Assembly: GCF_049243985.1 (NCBI RefSeq)
Contig: NC_135373.1
Location: 82,462,213 to 82,526,212, forward strand
Direction of reading: 5' to 3'
DNA from: Paroedura picta
Taxonomy: Eukaryota; Chordata; Lepidosauria; Squamata; Gekkonidae
DNA length: 64,000 nt
In this document: piece after piece, positions 60,113-64,000 of the stretch
Position numbering within the stretch: the stretch's first letter is position 1
Layout: each line of letters opens with the position of its first letter
The notes under the pieces: model-generated
The model's database searches: none
The model's input: the letters and a program-made list of their open reading frames with translations, nothing else
Told to the model about the DNA's origin: nothing
Translations under genes and position numbers: made by a program

Positions 60113-60284
60113 TCCCATCCAATATGCAACAGTATTAAAAGCCTTCCAAGTCAAAAATAAAAATTAGATCACAAACACAGGACTCCAAACCGGACAAATT
60201 TTTAATATAGAGATATTTAGGATATCTGTGTAGTACATTTTTATTCCATCCATGGAACTAAGACCTCAGGTTGGTGTGCGCAAT

Positions 60285-60390
60285 TCACCCTTCAGTGTTT
60301 TATCTTTACAACAGTCCTATAAAGGCAGGGTAAGCAGAGGGACAGAGTGACTGGCCCACATGGATAGAAGTCAGCAATACAACTGAAGAT
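60285..60390 (-). mobile_element. SINE core fragment
   Basis: tttacaacagtcctataaag and agtgactggcccacatgg resemble the SINE/MIR core in reverse. Confidence 0.4.
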
Positions 60391-60391
60391 T

Positions 60392-61060
60392 CATAGAATA
60401 ATAGAGTTGGAAGATACATCCTGGGTCATCTAGTCCACCCCCTGTTCTATGAGGGACACTTATAACCCTATTGTTCATCCACTGTAACCTACCACACCCT
60501 TGAAACTTCACGGAATCAGCCTCTGTTTAAAAATTTCCAAAGATGGAGAACCCACCACCTCCCGAGGATGCCTGTTCCACTGAGAAAACAGCTTTAACTG
60601 TCAGCAACTTCTTCTGGATGTTTAGACGGAATTTCTTTTGAATTAATTTCATCCCATTAGTTCTGGTCTGTACCTCCAGGGCAAGAGAGAACAACTCTGT
60701 TCCATCCTCTATATGGCAGCCTTTTAAATACTTGAAGAAGGTTATCAAATCCCCTCTCAGTCATCTCCTTTCCAGGCTAAACAGACCAAGCTCCCCCCAA
60801 CTTTCTTCATACGTCTTGGTCTCCAAAACCCTCACAATCTTTGTTGCCCTCCTCTGGACATGCTCCAGTTTGTCTACATCCCTCTTCAACTGGGGTGCTC
60901 AAAACTGAACACTGTACTCCAAGTGAGGCCGAACCAGAGCAGAGTAAGGCGGTACCATCATATCCCGTGATCTGGACATGATACTCCATTTGATACAGCC
61001 CCAAATCCCATTTGCCTTTTTAGCCACTGATTCAAATAAACTTTTATGCTCGATACCCAA
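60392..61060 (-). mobile_element. CR1 LINE, decayed copy
   Basis: The reversed CR1 3' end (agaataatagagttggaaga, gggtcatctagtcca) and coding remnants on the minus strand (TFFKYLKGCHIEDGTELF) parallel the copy at 30893-31790 but are more diverged. Confidence 0.8.
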
Positions 61061-61639
61061 CACCAAACATCACCCTTAGCATCGAAATGTTAAGGTTGAA
61101 TCTAACATGATGTCTGCCACTTTAAGTGTCATTGGGACAAATCTAGAATTTGATTCTTATGGTCCAGTGAACTACTTTCTCCTTTGTCAGAAGCCATTAC
61201 AAGCAGGCTGCCTAAAGCCTGATTTTTTTTTTTATTTAAAGCAAATTCTACAATTTGCAACCTGAACAATTCGAGCCACACTTGCCTATGTTGAAGCAGC
61301 AGCAACCACCACCAGAGTTCAGCAGTCGCCAGGATGAGTGCAGTTGGTTGTTCCCACCCCCGTTTCTGCATTCTTTCCTTTCTCCAATAAAAGTATAACA
61401 ATCTGAAATTTCAATTATAATCTCTATTTCCCAAAAGACAAAAGGATTTTTTTTTGCAACATCCAAGATTATATTAGGATTTTGATCTGATCTGAGAGTA
61501 GGAAGAGGACCACCCTGTTTGGATTAAAATAACTGAAATTCAGCAGCTGCCGTGGAATAAAGTGGCATTCAAATTAGAATACAAAGGACATTCCAATACA
61601 ATATGAGCAACTGAATCTATTTTACCAAGGGATTGTAAT

Positions 61640-62260
61640 CAATCGGACGAATGCGATTTTCTATGGTCCCCGTGTTTCTGCCATGAGCCCTCCTCTGCTG
61701 TTCCTCGCTCTCCCCTCCGCTCCCCGGCCGTGATGCCAGGCAGGGGCCGTGCAGCTGCGGGATACGGACTCTAGGGGGAGGCCTGGAGCTTCCACTTGGC
61801 GCTACCCGCGGGCTTCTCGCCTGACTCCTTGACCGGCTGGGCAGAGGCCGCCACGGCGACATCGCCTGGACGCATGCGCAGCTGCGCCCCGCCCCCGCCG
61901 CTTGCTCCGGCTGTAGCGACCGCTCTGCCGGAGGAGTAGAGTCGGGAGACGTCGTCACCGTCGCGGGTGCTTCCTCCGGCAGGGAGCGGATCCGGTAGGC
62001 TGCGCAGGTAAGCCTCGCCTCCCGACCCCTGAGCCGGTTTCCTCGCGGCATCCCAGCGGTGGCTGTGGGCAGCCCTCCTCCCCCCCCCCCGAGCCCCTTC
62101 GCGCCCACCGGGGGCATCCCGTCCTCATGCCCGCGGCTCCCAGGGAGTGAGGGCGGCTGGCCCGGGGCCTTCTCCTCTGAGTCGTCTCCCCGGCACGGCC
62201 AGAGACTCACCGCCGACTCTACTTACAAAACGCCCCCCTCTGCCGCTCCCCTCCCGTGCA
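61640..62260 (+). promoter_or_regulatory. CpG-island promoter (probably RAB3IP)
   Basis: GC- and CpG-dense block in AT-rich surroundings, with an NRF1-like site cgcatgcgca (61871-61880), a GC box ccccgcccccgcc (61887-61899) and gacgtcgtcacc (61945-61956). No TATA box. In mammals BEST3 and RAB3IP are divergent neighbours, so this position fits the RAB3IP promoter; that assignment is inference. Confidence 0.7.
61900..62007 (+). other. RAB3IP: candidate non-coding exon 1 of RAB3IP
   Basis: Ends at a strong donor GCGCAG|GTAAGC (62007/62008) inside the CpG island. The start is a guess. The exon has no ATG-initiated frame of note, in keeping with a non-coding first exon. RAB3IP encodes Rabin8, a GEF for Rab8. 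None of its coding exons lie in the remaining 2 kb. Confidence 0.4.
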
Positions 62261-64000
62261 GCCCCCTTCCACTCGTTTTGAGAGAGCAAAGCAATACAAA
62301 TACCTTGACCTACATTATTTTTCCTTATGGGGTAGTTCATACCTTGGAGTCACCTTGCTTGCCTGTTGTCAGAATGAATCCCCCCCCCCCCCGGTTCAGT
62401 TGTGCGTGTAGGTGCCTGTGCCCTGTGTTGATGAGTGCGAGGTCAAAAACACCATGGCACTAGTTGGTTAAGACGATCTAAATTGTACTGCCTAAATGAG
62501 TTGATGATGTGTGATGTATGGCACAATTGCATCCTGTGGGTTTTGGTTAGCTAGACGCTCCCCATGCCAGTCTGGAGATCAGCATCTGTAATTTTCCCGT
62601 TGGGCACCAGTATCTGCTGAACCTTACTCCAGCCTTCTAGAAACCTACAGCTACTTTTCAGAGCTAGTACACACCCCATTAGGCAGGCATTTATATCCCT
62701 TGAGGTTTTACTCTGCCTAATTTGTTTGACAGAAACTCATCCCTAAAGCCTGTAAACAAATGCTAACATCCCACAGTAACAATAGTTTCTTAGAATTGAC
62801 TGTTTCACCAATTACATTTGTGGTTGTTATTCCTTGTCTTTTGTATTATTTATTCATTCCATTTCTTACTCTGCTACTTTCTAGCACCCTTTGCCTTCTT
62901 CTATGCTTACCTGAAAAGCTTAATGTTGAAAGTGAAACACATTACACAAACTGAATATTGCAATGTAATTAGCATAATTTATTCTTAGCTGAGGTTTTGA
63001 TTATTTGATTTGGGTGTTATGTGTACTCAGAACTGTACATAATATATTAATTTAAGAATCTGAAGCAGCTGGAGAAATTATTATTTTCTGTGTTTCTTAA
63101 GCAATAGTTGAGATTATTATATGTGGTGGTTGGTGGTTACTAAAAAGCTGACTGTACTTAAATGTGGAATTACTGTAATGGGGGTCAAAGTTTGTCCCTA
63201 AAGTTAAACTTACCTGCTAGGAAAACATTGCCTGTTGTAGTGGTACAGATTTAAGAAAATAATACTATAACTCCCCCCTCCCCCCAAAAAAGAGAGAATA
63301 TGTTTCTTGTGACATATTTTTTAATGAAATAATTATGTGAAATACTGCCGGGGCTGTGTTGTTTTCCAAAAGGTGGGTCCACAGCTTGCTTCGTTGTAAC
63401 TTTTCCATTCCTAAATCTTCACACCAGCTCTTCCCTGTGGGAATTGTTGTTTAATTCTAGAATGTAATAGAAAAGATGTTCAAAGAGTCTTCTGTGCAGG
63501 ATTTATTTTTGGCATCAATGGAAGGTTGCTGATATGCTTATTTGTTGTTACTCACTACCATAGATATATATTATACATGAAATTGGGGAGGGGGGTAGCC
63601 TGAAAAAGAAGCAGAATCATGCTGCTTTATCATTGTATTCTGACAGTTCATGTATGTTTTATGTATTCTGTACATGACCGCATCTATCCTTTTGTCCTAT
63701 TTCCTTTCAGGGGAGGCAGAGTTCTGTTACGCTAGGTTAACATTACCTTGAGAATAAAGGCAGATAAATAATTTAATCATAGTCATTACACTTTTAATAA
63801 ATAACTAATGTGTGTCTGACTTTCAGTAGATACTGAATACTTAAAATCTTCCCTAAAAGAGCAACACTTGCAGAAGACTCTTCCAACGTAACACAGCATT
63901 ACCATTTTACTAGTACAAAACCATGTACCTGAAAGCACCTTGGCATCCTTCAATAGGTGGCTTCTAATTATTTTTTTAAAATGCTGTTAATATTTTTGTA
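62261..64000. other. probable first intron of the downstream gene
   Basis: AT-rich with no coding exon. A pyrimidine-rich acceptor (atttcctttcag|gggag at 63711) exists but no convincing exon follows. Confidence 0.4.

Noticed and set aside
61617-62210. 197-codon open frame on the minus strand across the CpG island
   Set aside because: Arg/Pro/Gly-rich composition is what GC-rich DNA gives by chance; no domain, and the plus strand carries the splice donor.
63711-63736. Small exon after the acceptor at 63711
   Set aside because: The only nearby donor is weak, there is no coding sign, and the exon would be 26 bases.

Overview
This is nuclear DNA from a vertebrate, most likely a squamate reptile (lizard or snake). 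The genes have introns with GT/AG borders. The repeats are a squamate-type mix: an intact BovB (RTE clade) LINE, a SPIN-type hAT element, CR1 and L2 LINE pieces, two tRNA-derived SINE families and long microsatellites. All assignments come from reading the sequence and from remembered family sequences; no search was run.

Layout. (1) Bases 469-19093, plus strand: a complete nine-exon pepsin-family (A1) aspartic protease of 410 residues. It is closest to nothepsin, with cathepsin E as the alternative, and has a TATA box 60 bases before the ATG. (2) Bases 19.1-24.4 kb: an intergenic stretch with a long purine tract and a GC-rich island. (3) Bases 24442-53320, minus strand: the complete coding region of bestrophin-3 (BEST3, 674 residues) in nine coding exons, with a candidate non-coding first exon ending at 55275. 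The intron between coding exons 7 and 6 (33608-47563) is swollen with transposons. (4) Bases 55.3-61.6 kb: repeat-rich DNA with no gene seen. (5) Bases 61.64-62.26 kb: a CpG island with a strong splice donor at 62007/62008 on the plus strand. By synteny with mammals, where BEST3 and RAB3IP are divergent neighbours, this is probably the RAB3IP promoter and non-coding exon 1. No RAB3IP coding exon lies in the window.

The genes do not form a pathway: a secreted or endosomal protease, a calcium-activated chloride channel and probably a Rab GEF simply sit side by side. The protease gene lies on the 3' side of BEST3. In my memory of the human map this position leads straight to LRRC10, which suggests a gene kept in reptiles and lost in mammals.

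The most unusual items are: an uninterrupted 1009-codon BovB ORF between perfect 16-bp target duplications; an open coding-like stretch (25638-26104) between BEST3 coding exons 8 and 9 that is in frame with the upstream exon but not with the downstream one; three copies of a ~890-bp PIF/Harbinger-like family with no transposase; a SPIN copy with a perfect 8-bp duplication; and two long foldback structures inside introns.
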